In this document: in pieces, positions 17,869 through 27,364 of the stretch
Layout of the letters: each line of letters begins with the position of its first letter
Numbering within the stretch: position 1 is the stretch's first letter
Assembly: GCA_030053925.1 (NCBI GenBank)
Contig: JASGCX010000006.1
Coordinates: 1-32,794 of the forward strand
Reading direction: 5' to 3'
From: Flavobacterium sp.
GTDB lineage: Bacteria > Bacteroidota > Bacteroidia > Chitinophagales > Chitinophagaceae
DNA: 32,794 nucleotides
Translations under genes and position numbers: made by a program
Notes under the pieces: model-generated
Told to the model about the DNA's origin: nothing
The model's input: the letters and a program-made list of their open reading frames with translations, nothing else
Database searches by the model: none

Positions 17869-20274
17869 ATGCAAAAAACGCTTCTTTTTATAACTATCAT
17901 CATTGCCCTACAAGCCACCGCACAACGAAGCATTGTTAACTTTAATAGCGGTTGGCGTTTCTTGTTGGGTAACGATTCGTTGGCATTTCAACCAAGCCAT
18001 AACGATACCAAATGGCATCAACTTAGCTTACCACACGATTGGAGCATTGAATTGCCATTTAGTAAAACAGCACCTGCAACCAACCAAGGTGGTGCATTAC
18101 CTGGCGGTATTGGTTGGTATAGAAAAACATTTACCGTACCTACAACATCTAAAAACAAGCGCATTACTATTGAGTTTGATGGCATTTACAGAAACAGTGA
18201 AGTTTGGATTAATGGCCATTACCTAGGCAAGCGACCAAGTGGCTATAGTTCATTTCAGTATGATTTAACCCAACACCTCAATTACAATCAGCAACCCAAT
18301 ATTATTGCAGTTAAGGTAGATAATTCGCAGCAACCAAATTCACGCTGGTACACGGGTTCAGGCATTTATAGAAATGTGCGATTGGTAACAACAAACACAA
18401 GTTATATTAGCTACAATGGTGTTTTTATTTGTACACCAAACGTTACTAAGTTTAAGGCTGATGTTGTTTTAAATTTAGAGATACGCAACTTCGTAACAAG
18501 GCCGTTTTATTCAAAAATACAATCGGTAGTTTACAACCAAAATGGCAAGCCCGTTGTTGTTTTTAATTCTAATGCTATTGCCGCACCTTTTGAAGAAAAT
18601 GTAAAACAATGCTTCGCAATTAATAACCCAAAACTTTGGTCGGTTGATAAGCCGTATTTGTACAAATTAGTTACTACCATTTACCAAAACAATATTGCGG
18701 TAGACCAATACAGCACCAAGTTTGGCATTCGCTATTTTAATTTTGATGTAAACAAAGGCTTTTCGCTGAATGGCAAATACATGAAAATTAAAGGTGTTTG
18801 TATGCACCACGACTTAGGTGCTTTAGGTGCAGCTATTAATGTTTCGGCCATTGAGAGACAATTACGCATTTTAAAGGAAATGGGCTGCAATGCTATACGC
18901 ACAGCACACAACGCACCTGCACCAGAACTTTTAGATGCTTGCGATCGCATGGGCTTTTTAGTAATGGATGAAGCTTTTGACATGTGGAAGAAAAAGAAAA
19001 ACAAGTACGATTATTATTCTGACTTTGCAGAATGGCACAAACAAGATTTAGAAGATCAAATTAAGAGAGATAGAAATCATCCAAGCGTGTTTGTTTGGAG
19101 CATTGGGAATGAAATAAGAGAACAATTTGATAGCACTGGTATTGCCATTACCAAAGAACTAGTAAGCATTGTAAAAGTGCTAGACACAACAAGGCCTGTT
19201 ACTGCCGCTTTAAGCGAATGGAATCCAGAGAAGAACTTTATGTACAAAGCTGATGCCTTAGATTTAGTAGGCTTAAATTATCACCATGAAGTGTATGCAG
19301 ATTTTCAAAAGCATTTTCCAGGAAAAAAATTTATTGGTACCGAAACCATGAGTGCTTTGGCAAGTAGAGGGCATTATGATATGCCATCAGATTCGATGCG
19401 CTTTTGGCCACAAAAATCTCCCATGAAATATGTAGAAGGTGGCAATGCAGATTTTACAGTTTCGGCCTACGATAATGTTGCTGCGTATTGGGGTAGTTCA
19501 CACGAAACCACTTGGAAAATTATTAAGAAATACGACTTTCTTTCAGGCTTATTTGTTTGGACGGGCTTCGACTATTTAGGCGAGCCTACACCATATCCTT
19601 ATCCTGCACGCAGTTCTTATTTTGGTATTGTAGATTTAGCAGGCTTTCCAAAAGATGCCTATTACATGTACCAAAGCGAATGGACAGATAAACCAATGCT
19701 CCATTTATTTCCGCATTGGAACTGGAAAATTGGACAAACTGTAGACGTTTGGGCATACTACAATAATGCAGATGAAGTAGAATTGTTTTTAAATGGCAAA
19801 TCTTTAGGCGTTAAGCGAAAAGAAAACGATGACTTGCATGTAATGTGGCGAGTTGAATACAAGCCTGGTACACTAAAAGCCATATCAAGAAAAAATAGAA
19901 AAATTGTTTTAGCAAAAGAAATTAAAACCGCAGACACGCCTTATGCTATACAATTACGTTGCGATAAAAATATAAGCCATCAAGCCAACAATCACATTTC
20001 TTTTGTTACAGTAACCATTGTAGATAAAAATGGCAACATCGTACCAAATGCTGATAATGCTATTCAATTTTCACTACAAGGGCAAGGTATTATTGTAGGT
20101 GTTGATAATGGTGATCCTGCTAATCTATCTTCATTTAAAGCTAGTGATTGCAAAGCTTACAACGGTAAGTGTTTAGTGATGATTAAGAAGGAGCGAAATA
20201 GCAAAGACACACTTATTTTAAAAGCACAAAGCACCGTTTTGCCAACTAGTTTACTACAGATAAAAGTAGAATAG
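17869..20274 (+). CDS. GH2 beta-galactosidase-like enzyme
   Basis: An exported enzyme of 801 residues with a clear signal peptide (MQKTLLFITIIIALQATAQ). It has the GH2 sugar-binding domain (about 25-180, GIGWYRKTFTVP, VWINGHYLGKRPSGYSSF), Ig-like domain (185-290) and TIM barrel (295-600). The acid/base is Glu415 in WSIGNE and the nucleophile Glu492 in GTETMSA. The RTAHNAPAPELLDACDRMGF motif is typical of GH2. A DUF4982-type domain (about 620-690, VDVWAYYNNADEVELFLNGK) and a GH2 C-terminal Ig-like domain (690-801) follow. This is the layout of many Bacteroidota beta-galactosidases, though related proteins include beta-glucuronidases. It appears to be the last gene of the first enzyme operon. 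No hairpin terminator is seen after it; the next promoter begins only 25 bases later. Confidence 0.92.
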   Translation: MQKTLLFITIIIALQATAQRSIVNFNSGWRFLLGNDSLAFQPSHNDTKWHQLSLPHDWSIELPFSKTAPATNQGGALPGGIGWYRKTFTVPTTSKNKRITIEFDGIYRNSEVWINGHYLGKRPSGYSSFQYDLTQHLNYNQQPNIIAVKVDNSQQPNSRWYTGSGIYRNVRLVTTNTSYISYNGVFICTPNVTKFKADVVLNLEIRNFVTRPFYSKIQSVVYNQNGKPVVVFNSNAIAAPFEENVKQCFAINNPKLWSVDKPYLYKLVTTIYQNNIAVDQYSTKFGIRYFNFDVNKGFSLNGKYMKIKGVCMHHDLGALGAAINVSAIERQLRILKEMGCNAIRTAHNAPAPELLDACDRMGFLVMDEAFDMWKKKKNKYDYYSDFAEWHKQDLEDQIKRDRNHPSVFVWSIGNEIREQFDSTGIAITKELVSIVKVLDTTRPVTAALSEWNPEKNFMYKADALDLVGLNYHHEVYADFQKHFPGKKFIGTETMSALASRGHYDMPSDSMRFWPQKSPMKYVEGGNADFTVSAYDNVAAYWGSSHETTWKIIKKYDFLSGLFVWTGFDYLGEPTPYPYPARSSYFGIVDLAGFPKDAYYMYQSEWTDKPMLHLFPHWNWKIGQTVDVWAYYNNADEVELFLNGKSLGVKRKENDDLHVMWRVEYKPGTLKAISRKNRKIVLAKEIKTADTPYAIQLRCDKNISHQANNHISFVTVTIVDKNGNIVPNADNAIQFSLQGQGIIVGVDNGDPANLSSFKASDCKAYNGKCLVMIKKERNSKDTLILKAQSTVLPTSLLQIKVE

Positions 20275-20298
20275 TTATAACGACACTTATTTTTTTTC

Positions 20299-20369
20299 AA
20301 AATAGTAAGATGTTCCATTATTATAGTCAAACTTTACATTGTTTTAAGCCACTACTAAATCTACTTTTA
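20299..20369 (+). promoter_or_regulatory. Candidate regulated promoter of the SusCD operon
   Basis: Positions 20299-20340 align without gaps to 5376-5417 (34 of 42 identical). Directly behind it, TTG (20339-20341) and TACTTTTA (20362-20369) are separated by 20 bases, close to the -33/-7 layout of Bacteroidota sigma-ABfr promoters. Two CATT-type half-sites are again 21 bases apart (20315 and 20336). The predicted start near 20376 gives a leader of about 168 bases before the DUF3826 ATG. The leader has a small stem at 20455-20467 (gtacc/ggtac) and no recognisable riboswitch. Confidence 0.6.
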
Positions 20370-20543
20370 CCACGTTAAATAATACATCTCACTGTTGGTA
20401 GATTATCATAACAAACAATTTTAGAAATAATGCAAAGCCACTTGCCAGTAAATTGTACCATTGGTACGGTGCTAGCAAAATGCCTAGTTAAACAAAAAAG
20501 TTACTAACAACAATTACAAGTTGCCCAAATTTAATTGCGCTAT

Positions 20544-21209
20544 ATGAAAATAATTGCCAGCTTTTTTATTGTGTTCTTACTTGCAATTAACATCTGCATA
20601 GCCCAAAATATTGACGCTTCTAAAGCATCTTCATACACAAAAACTATTACCGAAAGAGCCAATAAAATAGTACAACTTCTTAGCATTATTGACTCTACAA
20701 AATTCTATAAAGTACAAGCCATTATTATTGCTCAATACAAACATTTAAGCACCATTCACGATAGTGCAAATGCTCAAATTAAAAGTTTGAAAGCAACTAT
20801 AACAGATAAGGACACATTGGCCACAAATACCGCTAAAATTGAAGCGGATAGAATGTTACAATTAAGCGAGTTGCACAAAAATTATTTTTCACAACTTGCT
20901 TACTATTTAACGGCAGAACAAATGATAGCAGTAAAAGATGGCATGACCTACAACATTTTGCCCATTACAGTAAAGGCATACCAAGAAATGTTACCTAACA
21001 TTACAGAAGCACAAAAAGCACAAATTGTTGCGTATTTAACCGAAGCAAGAGAATATGCAGTAGATGCAGAATCGTCTAACAAAAAGCATGCTTGGTTTGG
21101 CAAATACAAAGGCCGAATTAACAACTACTTATCTGCCTCTGGTATTGATATGAAGAAAGCCAGCCAAGAATGGGAAGAACGCATAAAAGCCGCCAAACTA
21201 GCAAATTAA
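20544..21209 (+). CDS. DUF3826-type secreted helical protein
   Basis: 221 residues with signal peptide MKIIASFFIVFLLAINICIAQ; the rest is almost entirely predicted helix. The block MLQLSELHKNYFSQLAYYLT, then EQMIAVKDGMTYNILPITVKAY, and the C-terminal KKHAWFGKYKGRINNYLSAS are features I recognise from DUF3826, a family of unknown function repeatedly found next to pectin-directed SusCD pairs. The upstream TTG at 20535 would add three residues, but the ATG at 20544 begins the signal peptide directly. First gene of the operon, 42 bases before SusC and directly behind the conserved promoter element. No catalytic residues are evident, so a binding, chaperone or scaffolding role in the periplasm is possible. 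Confidence 0.85.
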   Translation: MKIIASFFIVFLLAINICIAQNIDASKASSYTKTITERANKIVQLLSIIDSTKFYKVQAIIIAQYKHLSTIHDSANAQIKSLKATITDKDTLATNTAKIEADRMLQLSELHKNYFSQLAYYLTAEQMIAVKDGMTYNILPITVKAYQEMLPNITEAQKAQIVAYLTEAREYAVDAESSNKKHAWFGKYKGRINNYLSASGIDMKKASQEWEERIKAAKLAN

Positions 21210-21251
21210 AACAACCATAACTAAACACGTTTACAATTAAAAACAAGCGAT

Positions 21252-24200
21252 ATGAATTTAAAACGACTCACAAAACTGCTGCTGTTCTGTCTTGTAATGA
21301 TAGGAAGCACTTTGTCGCTACTAGCCCAAGACAAAATAGTTAAAGGCGTAGTAACAGACAAAAAAACGAGCAAGCCACTTTTTGGTGTAAGCATTCGTGT
21401 AAAGAACGGTACACAAACAGCCGTAACAGATGATAAAGGTGCTTTTTCAATTAAAGTTCCTTCTTCACAATCAGTGATTTCGGTATCTTATGTTGGTTAT
21501 GGCATTTATGAAACCAAAGTTGGTTCCAATACAAGTTTAGCCATTGCACTAGAAGAAGTAAGCGGCCTGTTGGATGATGTTATTGTGGTGGGATATGGTA
21601 CTAAAAAGCGTGTAAATATTCAAGGTGCTGTGTCTACAATTAAAGCTGCTGAAATTGAAGACTTGCCAGTAGCAAATTTACAATCAGCTTTAATCAATCG
21701 TGTAGCAGGTGTTGGCGTGAGTTACAGCTCTGGAAAGCCTGGTTCTACTACCAATATTAATATTCGTAACTCCATAACATTTGCAGGCGCATCCACATTA
21801 CAAGGTGTTACAACAACACCTTTGATAGTTATTGACGGAATTATTTCTAATCCAGCACAATGGTCTCAAGCTCCAAATGCAGATTGGATGGAAAATATTG
21901 ATGCAAGCCAAATTGAAGATATAACCTTTTTAAAAGACGCTTCTGCTGCCATCTATGGTGCTGCTGGTGCTAAAGGCGTTGTATTAATCACAACCAAAAA
22001 AGGAAAAATTGGGAAGCCTAAGCTTTCTTATTCTGGTTATTTCGGAACTTCTACCGAGGCAGTAAAAGGTAAAACCTTGAGTGCTTATGAGCATGCTAAG
22101 TTTTTAAATGATGGATTCGAAGCTACTGGTGCTGCTGATAATCTTCGTTTTTCACAAAGCGATCTCGACTCATTGAAAGGTATTAGTGATGATTCTTGGT
22201 TTGATTATTTTTGGAAAGCTGGTAAAGTTTCTAGACATACATTAAACTTCTCTGGTGGTACTGAAAAACTTACCTTGTTTGCAGGTGGTAGTTATTACAA
22301 CGAGCAAGGGAATTTTGGTATCACAAGAGCTAATAAATATAGCTTTCGTACTGGCATGAATGCGATAGTAGCAGATGGTATAACCGCTAATGTAACTTTT
22401 GCTTCTGACTACAATAGAGAACGTTCAAATAACTGGAAAAATTCTAGTACTGAAACAGATGATGCCACATTGCGAGCATTGTACTTAACACCTAAATGGA
22501 TTCCAGTTGAGATTGATGGAAAACCAGTTGGATTTGGTGGTAACGCAGCCCCAAACAATAATACCAGTAATCCGTGGAGCATGTTGGGATCACAAAATTC
22601 TGGAACTTATAGAGACAATATTTCTCAAGGTTTATCAGTAAATGCATCTATCGAATGGAAGCCTAACCTTATTAAAGGATTATCAATTAGAGCTCAATAC
22701 GGTAATAATACAAGAACTGCTAATGCAAAAGGTTACTATCCAACTTATTTAGTTTATCTGTTTCAGCCAAGAGGTCAGAATGGTTTGCTTTTATCCAACA
22801 TTCCTGCTGCAACTCCCACAAGAAGACAAACTAGTCAAACAGATCAAATAGAAGAGGGAACAACAACTTCAAACAACTACCAATTTTTTACTACTGTTTC
22901 TTATGCAAAGAAGTTTCGTGAACATGATTTAGATGTAATGGTTGGTTTTGATCAAGGCGAATCGGAAGGTAAAAATATATTGTTGTCTAGAACTGGTCAG
23001 GTAGTTGCTGGTGTAGATCAGTTTTGGGCGTTTAATCAAGATCCATCATTATTAGGTAGTATTCAGGAGGTCGCAAGAAATCCACAGTATTTTATTACTG
23101 CTAAACGTTCATATCTTGGACGTTTAAACTATTCTTTTAAAAATAAGTATTTCTTCGAGTTTATAGGAAGGGCAGATGCCTCTGTAAATTTTACGCCAGA
23201 TAATAGATGGGGTTTCTTCCCAACTTTTGGTTTTGGCTGGAAGATTAGCGATGAAAATTTCTTTAAAGACATACGATTCATCAACTCTCTAAAACTGAGA
23301 GCAAATTATGGTCTTGTTGGCGAAGATAGAATAGGTAGCCGTTTGTGGCAATCAAGATTTACGCAAACTACAGGTGCTGTATTTGGTGGGTCAGTTGCAA
23401 GTGGGTTAGATCCTAATGCGTATCCAAATCCTGCAATTACTTGGGAAAAATCAAGAACCTTTAACGTAGGTATTGACGCAACCATACTAAAGAATAAAAT
23501 TAACTTAACTGCAGAGTTCTATCAACGTTATACTTATGATGGTTACGACGCTTTTCCTGCAAGCGTGTTCCCTCCAACATCCGGGATTCCTTCGCCTGTT
23601 GTTAACTACGGCGAGCAACTTAGTTGGGGTACGGAATTTTCTATCGGCTACCGAGATAAAATTGCAAAAGATTGGGGCTTTAATATTGACGCAAACTTTG
23701 GTTGGAGCAATGCTCAAGTTTTGCAGTCCTACTACAATACATCTTGGCTAGGTACTTATGGTCCTGACCAACTTGGTATACCTAACGGGCGTGATCCACG
23801 TACTTATAATGGCACAAATACTGGCTATATATCCAAGGGTATCTTACGTACTCAGGCAGATGTTGATGCTATTTTAACTAAAAATCCTAACTATTTAATT
23901 GGTGGTGCTAAACCACAGGTAGGATTTATGGACTTTGAAGATATAAATGGTGATGGTCAAATTAATGACTTAGATGTAACAACCATGTTTGAGAGAACAA
24001 ATACAATTATAGGTTTTGGTATTACATTAGGTGTAACCTATAAACAATTTAAGCTTCAAACAAATTTTAACTTATCAATTGGCGGTAAACGTATTTATGA
24101 TAGTGAAGCGAGAAAGGCACCTACAACAACTCAAAATGCTCCAGCATTTTGGGCAGACCATTGGTCTCCTGACAATCCAAACGGAAAATACCCTAGAGCT

Positions 24201-24461
24201 GATGCACCTTTAGCTAGAGAAAACTCGACTTTCTGGGTCGTAAATGGTACACAAAGCCGTATTAACAATGCTGTACTATCTTACCAAATGCCAAAAAGTT
24301 TATCTGCTAAGTTGAGAATTCCAGAATTAAGGATAATGATTACAGGTACTAACTTGTTTAGCTTTGTTAATCCTTTAAAATATAAAGACCCTTACACCTC
24401 AAATTTCGCCAGTTACCCAATTTTAAGAACCATCTCTATTGGTATAAATGCTGGATTGTAA
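21252..24461 (+). CDS. SusC-type TonB-dependent outer-membrane transporter
   Basis: An outer-membrane importer of 1069 residues that moves oligosaccharides into the periplasm using TonB energy. A signal peptide (1-25) is followed by a carboxypeptidase-D-regulatory-like beta domain (about 28-100, VKGVVTDKKTSKPLFGVSIR). The SusC signature LLDDVIVVGYGTKKR comes next, then the plug domain (about 120-230, including FLKDASAAIYGAAGAKGVVL) and a long 22-stranded barrel rich in aromatic beta strands. Length and order are standard for the family. Its SusD partner starts 33 bases downstream, so they form the usual lidded complex. The very small signal-transduction extension of FecA-like proteins is absent, consistent with AraC rather than sigma/anti-sigma control. 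Confidence 0.97.
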   Translation: MNLKRLTKLLLFCLVMIGSTLSLLAQDKIVKGVVTDKKTSKPLFGVSIRVKNGTQTAVTDDKGAFSIKVPSSQSVISVSYVGYGIYETKVGSNTSLAIALEEVSGLLDDVIVVGYGTKKRVNIQGAVSTIKAAEIEDLPVANLQSALINRVAGVGVSYSSGKPGSTTNINIRNSITFAGASTLQGVTTTPLIVIDGIISNPAQWSQAPNADWMENIDASQIEDITFLKDASAAIYGAAGAKGVVLITTKKGKIGKPKLSYSGYFGTSTEAVKGKTLSAYEHAKFLNDGFEATGAADNLRFSQSDLDSLKGISDDSWFDYFWKAGKVSRHTLNFSGGTEKLTLFAGGSYYNEQGNFGITRANKYSFRTGMNAIVADGITANVTFASDYNRERSNNWKNSSTETDDATLRALYLTPKWIPVEIDGKPVGFGGNAAPNNNTSNPWSMLGSQNSGTYRDNISQGLSVNASIEWKPNLIKGLSIRAQYGNNTRTANAKGYYPTYLVYLFQPRGQNGLLLSNIPAATPTRRQTSQTDQIEEGTTTSNNYQFFTTVSYAKKFREHDLDVMVGFDQGESEGKNILLSRTGQVVAGVDQFWAFNQDPSLLGSIQEVARNPQYFITAKRSYLGRLNYSFKNKYFFEFIGRADASVNFTPDNRWGFFPTFGFGWKISDENFFKDIRFINSLKLRANYGLVGEDRIGSRLWQSRFTQTTGAVFGGSVASGLDPNAYPNPAITWEKSRTFNVGIDATILKNKINLTAEFYQRYTYDGYDAFPASVFPPTSGIPSPVVNYGEQLSWGTEFSIGYRDKIAKDWGFNIDANFGWSNAQVLQSYYNTSWLGTYGPDQLGIPNGRDPRTYNGTNTGYISKGILRTQADVDAILTKNPNYLIGGAKPQVGFMDFEDINGDGQINDLDVTTMFERTNTIIGFGITLGVTYKQFKLQTNFNLSIGGKRIYDSEARKAPTTTQNAPAFWADHWSPDNPNGKYPRADAPLARENSTFWVVNGTQSRINNAVLSYQMPKSLSAKLRIPELRIMITGTNLFSFVNPLKYKDPYTSNFASYPILRTISIGINAGL

Positions 24462-24494
24462 AATAGGTTTTACTAATAATTTAAACGAACTAAA

Positions 24495-26324
24495 ATGAAA
24501 TATTTAAAATATACAGGTTCAAAAATTATCATGGTTGCTTTGCTGCTTATTACAGTGTTGGCATCCTGCAAAAAGAATGACGAGTTTTTTGATATTGAAG
24601 ATCCTCAAGGTATCGACTCAAAAATTTGGAATGATGAAGGAGCCGTTGGTCTTTTCCTTAGTAGAACTTATGGATTAGTCATTCCACAGTGGCCAACTTT
24701 AGGCGGTATTCACAATACTTCAGATGAGATGAATAACGCTAATACGGCCTTTCTATATGGTACGTTAGTAGAAAACTCTGTAACTGATTTGGGTACAGGT
24801 AACTCTATCAATGCAAATCGATATTTTGACATAAGAAGGTGTAATCTTGCGCTAGAAGGTCTTGATTCAAGTTCGACTATATCTGAGGATAAAAAGAAAA
24901 TTCTAAGAGGCCAATTCTATTTTCTACGTGCATACGTGTACTTTAGAATGGTAACTCTATATGGCGGCATACCATTAGTATTGAATGTTCAAAATTTGAC
25001 TGAAGAAGGTATTCCAGCAGTTCCAAGAGCAAAAACTAGTGAATGTATTGCAGCAATAACTAAAGACTTAGATTCGGCAAGTGCCAATTTACCTTCACTT
25101 TGGACAGGTAATGATATTGGGCGTATTACTAGAGGTGCAGCTATGGCTGTAAAAGGCAAAGTACTAATGTATTGGGCTAGTCCACAGTTCAATCCAACCA
25201 ATATTGTTACACGTTGGGATAATGCTTATCAAGCTTGTAAAGCAGCCTATGACCAATGTGTAGTTGATGGCTATATATTAATACCCAACTATGCCAATGT
25301 ATTTCAAACAGAAGATCACAGAGAAGCTGTCATCGTAAGAAAATATACTCAAACAAGAGATTGGGGTAATAACGTAGAAGCATTAGCAAGACCAGCTTCA
25401 TTGGGTTCGGGTGGTTCATATCAACCAACTTGGAACTTGGTTCAAGCTTATACTATGAGTAATGGATTACCTATTACTCACTCATCATCTGGTTATAGTA
25501 ATATTCAATTTTGGCAAAATAGAGATCCAAGGTTTGATGCCTCAATAGCATATAATGGCGTTACATGGCCGTTAGGTACGCCTGGTCGCCGTCAATGGCA
25601 GTACAATGGACTTTTAGATGATGCTTCTAGCACTATTGTTACTGGTTTTTATTGCAGACGTTTCTGTAATAATTCTCTTTCAGCTTCTCAAGCAATATAT
25701 GCATCAGGAACAGGTGGTGGTAGTGGTGTAGATTGGCTGGAAATGCGTTTTGCAGAAGTGATGATGAATTTAGCTGAATGTGCAAACGAAACTGGTAGAT
25801 TGTCTGAAGCGAAAGATATGGTGCGTAGAATTAGAATTAGGGCTGGCATTGTTCAAGGTTCGTTTGATTATGGTTTAAATTTAGCTACCGATATCCCTTC
25901 AATGCGTACTCTCTTGCTCAACGAGAATCAAATTGAGTTTGCTCTTGAAGGAAAGCGATATTATGATTTAAGAAGAACTAGAAATTACTCTCTTCTTACT
26001 GCTAGACAATCATATAAAGTAGCACCTAAATTGCCTTTTGTTGCTGGTGCAATACCTAATAGCGGACCTGTTGTTGGTAGAATTTATTTGGATGGAATTG
26101 TAAATGGTATTAAAGCGAGAGACACAATAAATATTAATAATTTAGCTACATATAGTTCTGTATTCACATTACCAGCGACAATTGCAACTATAGAAGGGTC
26201 AAATGTTGTAAGTGTACCCTCAAAATACTATTTCTATGCTTTACCAAATTTTTTCAGTCAAAACTCTTACATAATAGAGCAAACACAAGGCTGGATTAAC
26301 GGAACATTTAATCCATTACAATAG
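24495..26324 (+). CDS. SusD-like surface glycan-binding lipoprotein
   Basis: A surface lipoprotein of 609 residues that forms the lid of the SusC transporter. The lipobox LASC places the lipidated Cys at residue 25, followed by KKNDE, a charged stretch compatible with surface export. The fold markers are the TPR-like helices with RGQFYFLRAYVYFRMVTLYG and GIPLVLN, then RITRGAAMAVKGKVLMYWAS. The C-terminal RagB/SusD part contains WLEMRFAEVMMNLAECANE and LLLNENQIEFALEGKRYYDL. The length is a little above the usual 500-580. The glycan specificity cannot be read from the sequence; the neighbourhood implies pectic oligosaccharides. Confidence 0.96.
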   Translation: MKYLKYTGSKIIMVALLLITVLASCKKNDEFFDIEDPQGIDSKIWNDEGAVGLFLSRTYGLVIPQWPTLGGIHNTSDEMNNANTAFLYGTLVENSVTDLGTGNSINANRYFDIRRCNLALEGLDSSSTISEDKKKILRGQFYFLRAYVYFRMVTLYGGIPLVLNVQNLTEEGIPAVPRAKTSECIAAITKDLDSASANLPSLWTGNDIGRITRGAAMAVKGKVLMYWASPQFNPTNIVTRWDNAYQACKAAYDQCVVDGYILIPNYANVFQTEDHREAVIVRKYTQTRDWGNNVEALARPASLGSGGSYQPTWNLVQAYTMSNGLPITHSSSGYSNIQFWQNRDPRFDASIAYNGVTWPLGTPGRRQWQYNGLLDDASSTIVTGFYCRRFCNNSLSASQAIYASGTGGGSGVDWLEMRFAEVMMNLAECANETGRLSEAKDMVRRIRIRAGIVQGSFDYGLNLATDIPSMRTLLLNENQIEFALEGKRYYDLRRTRNYSLLTARQSYKVAPKLPFVAGAIPNSGPVVGRIYLDGIVNGIKARDTININNLATYSSVFTLPATIATIEGSNVVSVPSKYYFYALPNFFSQNSYIIEQTQGWINGTFNPLQ

Positions 26325-26346
26325 TTTTAACCATAAAAAAATAAGA

Positions 26347-27306
26347 ATGAAAAAATATATAATTGGCATTTTTGTGCTTTCTATGCTTTTTACAGCATGT
26401 GAAAAAAAAGTAGATCCTGTAGATAAGTTTTATGTTTCGGTAGAATATAAAAAAGAGTTTGCAAAGGACTTAATAGGTGATGTTGAACTAAATCCAAAGG
26501 ATAGTATATATCTGAATTTCACAATCACATCTCTTTACGATATGTCTTATGTGGAAATACAAAAAAATGGTGTTAGAATCGATACATTTAGGTTAAGTAA
26601 TACAGCTGATAGAAAAACTTTTACAGGATTCAAGAAGTATATGGTAGATAGTGCTGCTGGTAGCTACAGATATAGAGTTCTTGCAAGAGATGAAAAGGCT
26701 GTTTTTATGGGTGATGGCGGAAAAGAGTTTAACGTAACGGTAAAACCAGATTTTGATTTTTGGTCCTATAGAATACTCCAAGTTCCTGATACAGTTGCAA
26801 AAACAAACAAGTGCTATTATTCTACAAAAGATGGAAAAATCTATAGTTATTCCGATGGTGCTGCTGTATCATCGTCTATTGATTTTGGCTACTTCTTTGA
26901 TACAACAGGGCGAGCTTCTACTGCAACAACAGATGACTCTACAAACTGCATTTATGCATTAAATACTGCGCCATCTAGGTTAGTACCAGTAAGCTTTTAT
27001 GATATTTCTGGTTGGACAAAAAATGCAACTTTATTAAAAAAAATGCCCAATTCTGTAAATTTTGTAACTGGCTTAACTTCAGCTGGTGCCATACAAAGAT
27101 TGATTGGTGGCAATATGACATCTGGTACTTCTTCTAAAGTTACTTTTCTAAGTGCAAATGCTGGAACTGTTACTTCTGCTGTAAATAATGTTATTGGCTT
27201 TAGAACTGCTGCTGGAAAGTTTGGTGCTATCTTAATTCGTTATGTTAAAGGTAACTCACCAAATAAGGAATCACAAATTGAGGTAGACGTAAAAGTTCAA
27301 AAATAA
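26347..27306 (+). CDS. Surface lipoprotein in the SusE/F position (putative glycan-binding protein)
   Basis: A lipoprotein of 319 residues with lipobox FTAC, lipidated Cys18, followed by EKKVDPVD. The remaining sequence looks all-beta: an Ig-like N-terminal domain (about 25-135, ending GGKEFNVTVKP) and a C-terminal domain (about 140-319) with aromatic residues FWSYRI and GYFFD. I do not recognise a named family with confidence; DUF4466-like proteins at the same place in other PULs are similar in layout. Position directly behind SusD (22-base gap) and before the lyase suggests a surface glycan-binding protein that presents substrate to the transporter. Confidence 0.75.
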   Translation: MKKYIIGIFVLSMLFTACEKKVDPVDKFYVSVEYKKEFAKDLIGDVELNPKDSIYLNFTITSLYDMSYVEIQKNGVRIDTFRLSNTADRKTFTGFKKYMVDSAAGSYRYRVLARDEKAVFMGDGGKEFNVTVKPDFDFWSYRILQVPDTVAKTNKCYYSTKDGKIYSYSDGAAVSSSIDFGYFFDTTGRASTATTDDSTNCIYALNTAPSRLVPVSFYDISGWTKNATLLKKMPNSVNFVTGLTSAGAIQRLIGGNMTSGTSSKVTFLSANAGTVTSAVNNVIGFRTAAGKFGAILIRYVKGNSPNKESQIEVDVKVQK

Positions 27307-27364
27307 CTACCTACAAACCTTGCCATAAAAACAACAGCTTATTTTATTTAACTAGAAGATTCAA

